Assembly (NCBI GenBank): GCA_900550195.1
Contig: URRB01000002.1
Span: 148,304-212,303 of the forward strand
Direction of reading: 5' to 3'
Length of the DNA: 64,000 nucleotides
Origin: an uncultured Collinsella sp.
GTDB lineage: Bacteria > Actinomycetota > Coriobacteriia > Coriobacteriales > Coriobacteriaceae
This document shows positions 9,181 to 17,807 of the stretch, piece after piece. Under the pieces are notes generated by a model that worked only from the letters and a program-made list of their open reading frames with translations, was not told the origin of the DNA and did no database searches. Both the position numbers and the translations under genes were made by a program. Every line of letters begins with the position of its first letter. Within the stretch, counting starts at the first letter, position 1.

Positions 9181-11057
9181 TTATCGCCACCCTCCTTGCG
9201 CTCGATCGTCACGGTCTTATCATTTGCCTTGAGCAGATACAGATTGCCCGTAAGGTGCGACAGTTCGCCACCCGTCACCGCACCCGGCTCGCCATTATTG
9301 GCGCGGAACATGAGCCACGCCTCGTCGTGGAAATTGCCCAGGCTGAGCATCCAGGCATCCGCGCTGGTATCCACGCTCACCGTCACGGACGAAAAACGCT
9401 GGATGGCACCGGAGCACTCCGACGCCGTCTGGTGCCGCAGGTCGGGCGCCGACTTGGTAAGCCAGTCCAGGTAGTCGGTCAGGCCGCCCTTGTAGACCTC
9501 CCAGCCCTCTTTGGCGCCGCGATCCGGATCGAGCAGGTCGTCCGGGTGCATAAAGTGCGTACTCACGTAGTGCATGTTGAGCTCGGACGCGGCGGACAGG
9601 CGCATATAGGAATCGTCGACCATGCCGCCCGAGACAATGCGCGGCTGCTCCACAATGCCATCGCTCGCCACGCCAAACTCCTGCACGTAGGGCAGGTCGG
9701 TACCGTCTTCAAAGTACGTACTGGCGATGGTCTTAATACGAGGAACGTCGGTACCGATAAGCTGGCGCGCTCGGGCCGAAAGAATATTCGACGGTGGCAC
9801 GTAGACCGAGCCGTGCGCGTTGGGCAGGACCTCGTCCTGAAACGCAATAAGTTCGTTGAGTGAAGCGAGAAGCGTCTCTTTGTTCTTCCAGGTCTTGTAG
9901 TCGCACAGCGCGCCGTAGTCGGTGTCCCAGAGCGCGAGCGGCTGATGGTTGTAGCCGTGAAAGCCCAGCTCACCGCCCATCTGCAGCAGCATGCCGCCAA
10001 AATAGCGGAACTGCGTGGTATCGGCCTGTCGCGCGGGCTCGGTCTGGCTGACCGCGTCCTCGTAGTTTTCGATCATCACGCCGGTATAGCGAATGCCGTA
10101 TTTTTGCGCGAGCTTTTGCAGATCGGGCCACCAGACCTTGGTGTAAAAATCGGCAATGGAAAGGCCGTAGTCACGCTTGATATAAGTACCATCGCCCGAG
10201 GGCACGGGGCTAGGAAAGTCGTCCAAAAAGAACACGGCGCTGTTGATGACCGGATAGGCCGTTGCATCGCCCAGGAGGCTGGTCGCCGCGGCGTAAAAGC
10301 CGCGCATGACCTTGTCATAGATACCGATATTGCAAACCACGGTGCGCCCGCTACCGCAGTCATTCGACCAAATGAGTGGGGCGCCCGCATCGCCGGTCTT
10401 AGCCCACACACGAGCCGTCTCGCGCAGCGATACCGAAAGCGACGAATCAAAAGGGTCCGAGAGCTCGTAGCGCTCTCCCCCGCCCAGCATAAAGTCCTCA
10501 CTCGGCACAATGCTTTCGGCTTTTACATAGTCATATCCGGCCGATTCAATGCCAAGCTTGGAGGCAATCACTTGCAGATAGCTCGAGTTATCCGGCGGCA
10601 TGGCGAGCATAAGCGAACCGCCGGCACTCACCCAACTCATAATGTCGCTCAGGTGCGTACTGAGCCCATCGAGCGACGGCATGAGCAAAATCACGCGATC
10701 GAAGGAGGTCAGTGAGGGAATGGCATCCGCACCATCCAGGGCAAGGTCCACGTCGCGGTGCGCGATCTTCATGTCGAGCAGGATCTGGTCGAACTGTTCC
10801 TTTACGTCCTCGACGCCAGCTTGATCGGAATCGGTAATGACCAGGCACGTGGGCTTTTGGCCAAAGATTGCCGAGGAGGCCGGCACCGCATCGTTGGCAG
10901 CAAGCATCCCCAGCTTATGCTGACCCGCACTGTACTGCACGCCGGCACGCTCCACCAGCAGCACGGCGGCCATGGCAATAAAGACCGCCCACACCACGAG
11001 GAGTCCCATCCAACGAAAGCGGCCTGCTCGGTCGCGGATATGTTGCACCACGCTCAT
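9177..11057 (-). CDS. PelA-like DUF2194/polysaccharide deacetylase membrane protein
   Basis: A 626-aa protein with one N-terminal transmembrane helix (MGLLVVWAVFIAMAAVLLV), then an extracytoplasmic part. Residues of about 60-250 look like the glutamine-amidotransferase-like domain seen in PelA-type proteins. A DUF2194/NodB-like deacetylase region starts near residue 280 with FFLDDFPSP, giving the metal-binding Asp pair, and continues to GFHGYNHQP near 380, a His motif. In Pel systems this deacetylase partly deacetylates the polymer, giving it positive charge. The ATG at 11057 follows GGGGAGGAGG with 4-nt spacing and overlaps the pelE stop as ATGA. The hydrolase domain of Pseudomonas PelA is not recognised. 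Confidence 0.82.
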   Translation of the reverse strand: MSVVQHIRDRAGRFRWMGLLVVWAVFIAMAAVLLVERAGVQYSAGQHKLGMLAANDAVPASSAIFGQKPTCLVITDSDQAGVEDVKEQFDQILLDMKIAHRDVDLALDGADAIPSLTSFDRVILLMPSLDGLSTHLSDIMSWVSAGGSLMLAMPPDNSSYLQVIASKLGIESAGYDYVKAESIVPSEDFMLGGGERYELSDPFDSSLSVSLRETARVWAKTGDAGAPLIWSNDCGSGRTVVCNIGIYDKVMRGFYAAATSLLGDATAYPVINSAVFFLDDFPSPVPSGDGTYIKRDYGLSIADFYTKVWWPDLQKLAQKYGIRYTGVMIENYEDAVSQTEPARQADTTQFRYFGGMLLQMGGELGFHGYNHQPLALWDTDYGALCDYKTWKNKETLLASLNELIAFQDEVLPNAHGSVYVPPSNILSARARQLIGTDVPRIKTIASTYFEDGTDLPYVQEFGVASDGIVEQPRIVSGGMVDDSYMRLSAASELNMHYVSTHFMHPDDLLDPDRGAKEGWEVYKGGLTDYLDWLTKSAPDLRHQTASECSGAIQRFSSVTVSVDTSADAWMLSLGNFHDEAWLMFRANNGEPGAVTGGELSHLTGNLYLLKANDKTVTIERKEGGDK

Positions 11058-11959
11058 CTGGCCTCCTCCCCGTCGCGCCAAAACGCCAACTTTTCGCGGT
11101 TGTCGGCGCTCAAATACACATGTTGGTTGTCGATCGCATCGATCACGCGGTGGACCTCGTCACCGTCGCAGCGCATCACGGCCAGGCGCAGGCAAAGCAT
11201 CCAAACCTCCTGCTCCTCGGGCACGTCGAGCACCAGCTGGTCGATCACGGCCTGCGCCTCGTCGATCTGTCCGACATCGGCCAGCGCCGTCGCGTATCGA
11301 ATGCGCAGCTCAAGGGTATCCTCGCGCTCGCAGCGACGCGCAAGCAGGCGCGCGTACTGTTGGCGCTGAATCTGAGCCACGCGCCCCTCAGCCAAGCCCG
11401 AGCACAAGTATTCACCAAGAAAATCGCAGTATTCGTTGAGGTTTTGCGCGCTCGGGTCCGTCTTAAAGGCACGCTCCAGCTGCTGCAGTTTAAGGTCGGA
11501 CTCCTTGGAGATCTGCGCCACCGCCGTCGCGGCATAGTGCGCCACCTCAACGTCGTCGTTAAGCTTAGCCGCCTGCAGCTGCGCCAGGTACGCGTCGGGC
11601 TCCTCGGTGAGCATGGAGAGCATTAGGCGACGCCGGTATGCCGGGTCGTTGACGATGAGCGCCTCCTCGAGCGGCACTACGCCTGCATCGTCCTCACCAC
11701 TCGGTACCGACATACTGCGATGCAGGTCGCCGTTGAAGCGCAGCGACTCCAGCGCAGACTCTTTCAGCCCCTCGCCAAACACCGCGCTGCGGACCGATAG
11801 CAGAACCACCAGCAACGGGCCCCACAGCGGCACCAGCACTATCACGGCCAGCATGTGCCCGCGCACCGGCAGCAGGCCCAGCTTCATGAGCGTCCACAGC
11901 ATCAGGCAAACCAGCGCATGAATCAGCAGCAAGACGGCAGCAACGACAAGCGAGATCAA
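11054..11959 (-). CDS. pelE: PelE-like membrane protein with helical repeats
   Basis: A 301-aa protein with two N-terminal transmembrane helices (residues about 1-20 and 32-55) and a soluble helical domain built of TPR-like repeats, for example LNEYCDFLGEYLCSG and IRYATALADVGQIDEAQAVI. This matches the PelE architecture, an inner-membrane scaffold that binds PelF, PelD and PelG. Sequence conservation in PelE is low, so size, topology and position between pelD and the deacetylase gene carry much of the call. It overlaps both neighbours by 4 nt. Confidence 0.78.
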   Translation of the reverse strand: MISLVVAAVLLLIHALVCLMLWTLMKLGLLPVRGHMLAVIVLVPLWGPLLVVLLSVRSAVFGEGLKESALESLRFNGDLHRSMSVPSGEDDAGVVPLEEALIVNDPAYRRRLMLSMLTEEPDAYLAQLQAAKLNDDVEVAHYAATAVAQISKESDLKLQQLERAFKTDPSAQNLNEYCDFLGEYLCSGLAEGRVAQIQRQQYARLLARRCEREDTLELRIRYATALADVGQIDEAQAVIDQLVLDVPEEQEVWMLCLRLAVMRCDGDEVHRVIDAIDNQHVYLSADNREKLAFWRDGEEAR

Positions 11960-14094
11960 GCGACACCCCCCTCATCGTCACCGGTGTAAGCGATGTGCTG
12001 CAGCAGCGCCACGATGTCCTCGCCGTCGACGGGCTCCACAGCAATCTGCTTTGCGCTCAGGCGCTCGCGGATAATGGGCAAATCGCACGCCTTTGCCTGA
12101 CGCATAAGCAGGTAGAGCACGTCGCCGTCGACCAAGCCCGCCGCGTCGCTCTCGCGGATTGCCGACCCAATTGCGCCCACCAGCTCGCCGACAGGCTCCA
12201 TGCCCGGTACCACGCGCAGGAGCAAAAAACTCCCCATCTTGCTATCCGCCAGCGCCTGCTCCGCCGCAAGCTCTTGGCCAAAGGCAGCCTGCTTGAGCAC
12301 GCAAGTGCCGTCAACGCAGCGTTTATCCTGCGCCACCGCCTCATAGTCAAAGGCACGGCCCAGCGCGCTTTCGACCAGCCCGCACAAGATGCGGAACAGG
12401 TTTTGATAATAGAGGGTCATTTGGTTTTCGGCCGCACTACGCACAAAGATCAACACGGCGGGTGCCCCGTCGCGCTCGATCGTGTATCCAAACATGGGAA
12501 GCCCCGGCGTCAGCTCGCGGTTCACCCACAGGTTCGAACGACCCCCGTCGCCCAAAAGAGGTGCAAGCTGCTCAAGCGTGAGCGAGCGTGCGGCATCTTC
12601 GGCAATCGCGGGACTTGCTGCCACCAGGCGTGCAAATGCCCCGCCCGAAACATGGTAGATCGCCACCGAATCGTTCTCGAGGATCTCGCCCAGAAGCTCG
12701 CAGCACTTGCGATAGATATCGCGTGGGTTGAGCACGTCGAGCTCCTGCGTCACGGCAAAGATCTTGCCAAAGCTGTCGTGGCGACCCACGATCTGGCGCC
12801 TGTACGCGCGCTTGTCCTCGATCGCGTCGTGGTAGAGCTGCGTAAGGAACGTATTGCGGTTGCGCACGAGCTCGTTTTGATCGCGCTCCGCCCTAATGGC
12901 TTCGCTGTTGCGCAGCTGCACATAGCCGCACACGGCACCCACCACAAAGTACGCAATAAACGGCAGCCAGTTGGACGGCTCGTAGAACAGGCCCTGGAAG
13001 GTATAGCCGTACTGAGTAAAGTAGCTCGCGGCCAAACCCACCGACGCCAGCAGCGCCGCAACCAGGCCAAAGTCCAAGCCATACAGCGTGCCGATCAACA
13101 CCACGTAGAGCAGGCGATAATCGAGCACGTTGAGCTGGGCCGATTGTGAGAACAGATGCTCCAGCACCTCGAACAGAACCCAGGCAACGCCCGTCTCCAG
13201 GCATTTGATGGGCAGCGAGCGCATCTGGATGCGGTCGATGGCGGCACGCAGCGGGTTGATCTTTTTGATGCGTCCAGCGCCCCAGCGAGCTTGAATGGTC
13301 GAGAGATCGCGCAGCAAGTCATAGCGCTGAAACCAGCCATAGCGCACGCGAGCGACATCGCTGGCGGGCAGGACGTAGCCGGCAGAATCGCCATAGGCAA
13401 CGGCAAGGCCGGGGAACAGCGCCTTGAGGGCGTCCCCCACCTCACCCGCCGTGTGATGGAAGGTATCGGCTACGTCGAGCGTCTCAAAGTTGCCATCCCA
13501 GCTGTCGAAGATACGGCGTACCAGCACCGCAAGCTCCTCGGCACACAGCAGGGGAAACGCCGCATCCTGCGTGCCCTGCAGAGCGACCGATCCGGTTGAG
13601 CACGCGTCGAACAGCGGCACCAAAAACGGGTCCTCCAGTGCGGCAGACGCGGTATACAGGAACGGCACGCGCAGGATCTTGGTCTGAACGCCCTCGCGAG
13701 CAGCGTAGTAGCGGCACAGGTCGTTGGCTGCGTGCGCGATAATGCCCTTGCCCGTTCGCCCCGCGGCATCGGCGGCGCCCTCGGCACCCGCGGGCCCCGC
13801 TACATACAGCAGTTGGACCCGGCGACCCGCGCACGCACGAAAGACCGTGCGCAGCAGCTCGATATCGCCCACGGTATCGGTATGCGGGGTAAGGTAATTA
13901 GACAGGTAGACCACGCGTTCGAACTCGTAGGCCTGATCCAGGTGCTACAGAAGCTCTTTCCACGAGGCATGGGGCGATGACTCATCGCGGCGTGCTTCCG
14001 CGGCAGCGACGACCTGCACATGGTCCCCGGGGAACGCCTTGGCACAAAAGTCATCGTCAACATATGCGGTGTTGCCAACAACCAGCACCTCCAT
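11956..14094 (-). CDS. pelD: Epimerase-PelD fusion (c-di-GMP receptor type), split by an in-frame TAG at codon 50
   Basis: First gene of the Pel operon. Read from the ATG at 14094 (GGGGAGGGG ribosome site) it gives MEVLVVGNTAYVDDD, then an in-frame TAG at 13947-13945, then continues as HLDQAYEFERVVYLSN for 662 more codons. Residues to about 220 form a short-chain dehydrogenase/epimerase domain, like the UDP-GlcNAc epimerase PelX of some Pel loci. Next come membrane helices (about 300-400), a GAF domain (about 450-590) and a degenerate GGDEF domain. There RESD is followed after five residues by DGDVL in place of GGDEF, the exact spacing of a c-di-GMP I-site (RxxD). CAG to TAG is one base change. 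Without read-through, or a start at the GTG 13914 that lacks a ribosome site, PelD would be lost. Confidence 0.75.
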
Positions 14095-14138
14095 GGCGCA
14101 CCCCTCCCCTAAAATCCACTCTGTTCATAGTCAAACAT

Positions 14139-14157
14139 GCGTATTTTACGCTGTCAA
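14139..14157 (-). promoter_or_regulatory. Candidate Pel operon promoter element with palindrome
   Basis: A perfect TTGACA (-35 consensus) on the minus strand at 14157-14152 directly abuts the palindrome GCGTAAAATACGC (14151-14139), about 45 bp before the pelD start. A well spaced -10 is not obvious, so the promoter call is weak; the palindrome could be an operator. Confidence 0.3.
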
Positions 14158-14248
14158 CGCGAGCTGGGGCGCCTTTAAGGCTGTTTTAAGAACTTTTTTG
14201 AGGACGTGGGAGTGGCAACTCGTCCGACCCAGGCTCATTGAGAGGCTA

Positions 14249-14635
14249 CTATTCGCTCTGAAAAGGCACATCGCAATCTGCTGACAGCTCTGCAGGGAGA
14301 ATGCCAGGCGATGGACATTGCTCTCGCACGGAATCATTGGATGAAAGAAACGGCAGTTCTTTGGAATAACTGACGATAACCTGCGGAACGATCTTAATGC
14401 CCAGAGCAAGTTCGAACTTTGCAATCGTCTTCAAAGTCATATTAGGTTGAGAATTCAAGAGCTTAGAAAGCGACTGAAGGCTTATGCCCATACGATTTGC
14501 CAGCTCACTTTTGCTCAATCCCAAATGTTTCATTTCACGATGAACAATAAACTCAATATCTAGTGCATGTTCATAAGCGCGCGTTTCGATACTTTCTGTT
14601 TCGGCATAAAAATCAGATAGATCTACTTTAATCAT
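14249..14635 (-). CDS. XRE-family HTH protein, antitoxin-like
   Basis: A 128-aa protein with an N-terminal arm (residues 1-25) and a Cro/C1-type helix-turn-helix at about 30-75: LGLSKSELANRMGISLQSLS followed by KLLNSQPNMTLKTIAKFELA. This form, with an Asn-rich turn and a C-terminal tail, is common in HigA-type antitoxins and their relatives. The ATG at 14635 has CGGAGAA 6 nt upstream; an upstream ATG has none. It follows a 57-codon reading frame by about 40 bp, and both lie downstream of a perfect 12-bp inverted repeat that it may bind. A toxin partner of normal size is not present. It is the first accessory gene next to the Pel operon. Confidence 0.8.
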   Translation of the reverse strand: MIKVDLSDFYAETESIETRAYEHALDIEFIVHREMKHLGLSKSELANRMGISLQSLSKLLNSQPNMTLKTIAKFELALGIKIVPQVIVSYSKELPFLSSNDSVREQCPSPGILPAELSADCDVPFQSE

Positions 14636-14675
14636 TGTATTCTCCGTTTCGAAAACCATGTATAAAAGTCAGCGC

Positions 14676-14849
14676 TCAGATTCCAGAAGCTGACGTGCTA
14701 TTCTGGCCGATCATTGTTTGAGCGGTTAATTTCCGCTCATGGTCTGACAACATTTTCTGGAATTGAGAGTTATCGGGAGAAGCCGTCAATTCCCAAAACG
14801 GTCGGCCCTTGAGGTCTCTATATTCGACAAGTTCATATCCTTCTGCCAA
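14676..14849 (-). CDS. Small protein upstream of HTH gene, possible toxin remnant
   Basis: A 57-aa reading frame starting at a TTG with an excellent GGGAGG ribosome site 6 nt upstream. The protein begins AEGYELVEYRDLKGRPFWEL, which faintly recalls the N-terminus of HigB/Gp49-type RelE-fold toxins (ExYxDxxGxxP), but the rest of such a domain (about 50 more residues) is missing. The open frame extends further upstream through the operator palindrome, but no ribosome site supports those starts. It sits just downstream of a perfect palindrome and 40 bp before the HTH gene, as expected of a toxin-first toxin-antitoxin pair. It may be a truncated toxin or a new small protein. Confidence 0.45.
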   Translation of the reverse strand: MAEGYELVEYRDLKGRPFWELTASPDNSQFQKMLSDHERKLTAQTMIGQNSTSASGI

Positions 14850-14868
14850 AGGGCACCTCCCATTTCTA

Positions 14869-14898
14869 GATGAACTTAACTTATAGGTTAAGTTCATC
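14869..14898. promoter_or_regulatory. Perfect 12-bp inverted repeat, probable autoregulatory operator
   Basis: Arms GATGAACTTAAC and GTTAAGTTCATC are perfectly complementary around a 6-bp spacer. The minus-strand centre contains CCTATAAG, a possible -10 element. It ends 9 bp upstream of the ribosome site of the 57-codon gene, so binding by the downstream XRE protein would block transcription or initiation. Confidence 0.65.
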
Positions 14899-14980
14899 CA
14901 TTTAAATACATATAACGAGGTCCAGACAAGATTCCTCTGCCCCAATCGATAAACAAACCAGTCGAGCTTATGCAAAATCC

Positions 14981-15102
14981 GGAAGTGTGTGGCAAATTCT
15001 AGACACGTCAACCACACTGGATAGTGACAAAGTTTCTACCTGCGAGTTCTTTTCATGAAAAGGACGATGTGCTCGAGGGTCCGAAATTTGCCGCATACTT
15101 CC
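14981..15102. repeat. Imperfect inverted repeat sharing the GGAAGTGYGG motif
   Basis: Arms 14981-14998 (GGAAGTGTGTGGCAAATT) and 15085-15102 are complementary at 16 of 18 positions, about 85 bp apart. The arm motif GGAAGTG(T/C)GG recurs in the next inverted repeat at 15111-15244, so the two form a tandem pair. No gene is supported inside. Confidence 0.55.
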
Positions 15103-15110
15103 GTCGGTCA

Positions 15111-15244
15111 TTTTCGGAAGTGCGGTGAAAAAACCGAGATCGACAGACCAGACCCCTGTTTTAGCTTTCCGCGACCTGCGGTTTTGTTGCCGAAATTCGG
15201 TTTATGCTCGGAGGTTTCCGATTTTTTCCCCGCACTTCCGAAAA
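15111..15244. repeat. Long inverted repeat, class-I-like (TGCGGTGAAA arm)
   Basis: Arms 15111-15137 and 15218-15244 pair at 24 of 27 positions. The left arm contains TGCGGTGAAAAAA, close to the TTGCGGTGAAATA arm of the inverted repeats at 53730 and 55512. It lies in a gene-free stretch between 15018 and 15763; apart from these repeats and a terminator I see no supported gene there. Confidence 0.55.
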
Positions 15245-15532
15245 GCACGCTTAAACCGCGCGTCCCGAAGCGGAAAACCGCCGGATATTTGTTTCTCCCC
15301 AAATGAGATCCTTGTTTTGCCTGGCCGAATCTTACATCCAAACAAAAAAAGAGGACCGACGCATCAGCCCTCTTCAGGTGTCGCCCGAAGGCTTCCAGCG
15401 CAATTGATTTAATTCTAATCGATATCACTTGTTTGACCACGATCACGTCAACCAGTAGAAGCCGCCCATGCTCGATCATTCCATTGCCGGGATGGTGCTT
15501 GGCCAGTACGTCACACATTGCATACATGAAAA

Positions 15533-15567
15533 AAGGGCAACACTCTCAGTTTGAAAGCGTCACCCTT
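15533..15567 (-). terminator. Rho-independent terminator downstream of the SIR2 gene
   Basis: Read on the minus strand: a stem AAGGGTGACGCTTTC pairing with GAGAGTGTTGCCCTT (15 pairs counting G-U), a 5-nt loop, then TTTTTT. It lies about 200 bp after the SIR2 stop codon, the only minus-strand gene upstream. Confidence 0.7.
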
Positions 15568-15763
15568 AAAGTTCCCAAAGAGCTTTTGTACTGCGGGAAG
15601 ATACTCTACACCATCTTCCCTTGATTGGCAGGTCGAAACAGACACCATTGTGATTTCAAGCAGAAAGCGTTATATTAAGAATGCATTTGCACGTGGTGTT
15701 CGCACTATACGCTCAGATGCCATAGTTTACAAAGATGGCCTTCTTCATAGACGCTAGGTGGGA

Positions 15764-17359
15764 TTACTCACTAGTAGCCGATATGTCGAAGGCCTTCTTG
15801 TACTTAAGGAAATCATACATTCTAATAAGCCGTTTCAGCTCGCTATTACCGTGGATTATCTTACGATCATCCGTGATGAGCGCCCTCAGATACTCGAGCA
15901 ACTCATTTAAATCGAGCTCATCCTCCTCAAGTAAAACTAACTTTTTAAATGCTTCCTCAAAGCCTTCGTTAGCTATAACAGACTTAACCGAGTATCTAAT
16001 TCCCGAAAGATGATAGCTACCTTTTGCCTTTCGTAGGCTGTTGTTTAGAAAAGCATCTAAATCCTTCTTCTCATCTATTTCCTTTAGCATCCTTGGATTA
16101 AGAACTTCCCCTGAATACGCGCTTAAATACTTATACATGGGCAAACCACCCGAGTTAGAAGCAAGCAGCGCAGGAAGATATTCCTCGACGGCAAGTTTGG
16201 GAGCGACATGTTCATCATCAAACACGACATCGCGATATAAAAGCTCGGCTTTGACCATATGGCCGTGGCCCAAAGATGCATTTGCGACACCGATGCCCAG
16301 CACAAGATGCTGTCCCTCCGGAAGTCTCTCGAGGTCGCTAAAACTCGCTTCGACTACCAGAGAATCATTTGGCTCGCCCTTATCTGCCAGGGCGTAGATA
16401 CTCCTGCGCAACTCACGAATGATCCTGGGCGAGAAGGAGCATTTGGAATGTCCAATTGCTTCATACACTGCGCCAAAATCATTCGTCCTAATCGCGGTCA
16501 TGCTTATCTCGCCAATACCCGGAAATGTAATCGAATGTGTCGAGGTTGCGTTTTCGCCCCTAGTTAGGAAAATAAAACGCTCTTTGAGCAATACAAGATT
16601 ATTTGAACCGAGGCAGCGCGAAATCGACATGAGGATAGCTTGGATATCGGGGTCGTTAAGGGAATAGCCGATAAAAATAATTGGGTATTCCATAAAAATA
16701 GTTAGCAACTTGGCTGCCAAGTAATCCTGGGTTTCGGCGAGTTTTGCGTAATCTGCCTCCTCAAGAACCATAGATTCAGGATTATCCATAGACCCGTGGA
16801 TCTTATAGATTTCACCCATTTCAAAAGTTCTGTGAAAGACAAGATCGTCCTGGCCTACAAAAACTTTAAACTCGGGAAACAGCGACTCCAGTAGACAGTC
16901 ATAGTTGGTTGTAATGACTCCAGAAATACGCCGCCTGCCGACCTCTCTCAAGATATCAAGTTCATGCGTCATATGGTCAGGTTTGAACGAGGATAACCTC
17001 TCGGCCGCCATAATCTTTAAAACAGATTTGCGCTGACGAATGTCCTCTGCATGATCGTCTCTAAAAGAAGCGAAGCGAGGGTCCTCAAGAACAGCTATGC
17101 GCATATCCTTATCAAGCATCGTCGCGGCAGAGGGCAAAGCACCATAATCAGGATTATCTGGACAGCGAGCAAGGTAGGAATCGAGTCGAAAAGGATCATC
17201 AGAAAGACGGGAGCAGAGGTGCCTTAACAAGCCGTCCCAATCGTCGGTCCCCATATATCTACGGGAAAACCCCGAGCCAACGAATAAATAGGGGCTACGG
17301 CCCACCCCATTTATCAGACGGACAACGCTGTCTACAATGTCATCTCTTCCGACTTCCAT
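15764..17359 (-). CDS. SIR2-family protein, probable anti-phage NADase
   Basis: A 531-aa protein whose first 290 or so residues form a SIR2-like Rossmann domain of the bacterial SIR2_2 type. Motifs in order: FVGSGFSRRY (residues 26-35, NAD loop), ISGVITTNYDCLLE near 150, IYKIHGSMDN near 188 (the His-Gly-Ser block) and FIGYSLNDPDI near 230. Family members of this type, such as the defence-associated sirtuins and the SIR2 subunits of Thoeris-like systems, deplete NAD+ when phage is sensed. The C-terminal 240 residues are an unrecognised, mostly helical region that could be the sensor. No Argonaute, TIR or HerA partner is adjacent. It stands 450 bp from the next gene and ends before a terminator, so it is probably a single-gene system. 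Confidence 0.85.
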   Translation of the reverse strand: MEVGRDDIVDSVVRLINGVGRSPYLFVGSGFSRRYMGTDDWDGLLRHLCSRLSDDPFRLDSYLARCPDNPDYGALPSAATMLDKDMRIAVLEDPRFASFRDDHAEDIRQRKSVLKIMAAERLSSFKPDHMTHELDILREVGRRRISGVITTNYDCLLESLFPEFKVFVGQDDLVFHRTFEMGEIYKIHGSMDNPESMVLEEADYAKLAETQDYLAAKLLTIFMEYPIIFIGYSLNDPDIQAILMSISRCLGSNNLVLLKERFIFLTRGENATSTHSITFPGIGEISMTAIRTNDFGAVYEAIGHSKCSFSPRIIRELRRSIYALADKGEPNDSLVVEASFSDLERLPEGQHLVLGIGVANASLGHGHMVKAELLYRDVVFDDEHVAPKLAVEEYLPALLASNSGGLPMYKYLSAYSGEVLNPRMLKEIDEKKDLDAFLNNSLRKAKGSYHLSGIRYSVKSVIANEGFEEAFKKLVLLEEDELDLNELLEYLRALITDDRKIIHGNSELKRLIRMYDFLKYKKAFDISATSE

Positions 17360-17807
17360 CTAACGCCTCCAAACAAGTCTACTTCCATAAGTATAGAACA
17401 TATGTTTGATTTTTGCTAGAATTGCGAGACTTCATCGAAGACAAAAGCTGCTCGACAATTGAAAATTCGAACCGCACAGGTGACCCAATATTCAGCAGTG
17501 CTCCGACGAGCAAATATTCATTTCGCGTCTCAGACAATCTAGCACAGCGGCATCAGTTAGAACGCCATGACTCTCTAGGAGTTCGATAAGTTGAGCGAAA
17601 GTCTAAAAATCTATCGCCAAAGTAACTCCTAAAATCAAAGAGCCGTTGCCGGCAACAACCGAACAACGACCCTCCTTTGTCATCGCCTCACTTAGAGTCA
17701 ACGATGACTGTATCACTACCGACATAGTAACCTGTTTTCGTCGCTATTGCGGAGCATGCAGAACTACATTCAATGTCCGGGCAAATCGATTGGCCTGATT
17801 CGGCACG
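17360..17807. other. Gene-poor stretch with short gene remnants
   Basis: No gene is supported here. It should contain the SIR2 promoter at its left end. A 30-bp segment at 17486-17515 matches one at 27282-27311 at 25 of 30 positions and is related to 21226-21240; all three look like remains of the same lost sequence. On the minus strand a short open stretch contains ATKTGYYVGSDTVIVDSK but lacks a start codon. Confidence 0.4.

Noticed and set aside
15108..15527. 139-codon minus-strand reading frame
   Set aside because: Part of it (HGRLLLVDVIVVKQV, KSIALEAFGRHLKRAD) looks somewhat protein-like, but it runs through the inverted repeat at 15111-15244, lacks a ribosome site and has no recognised family.
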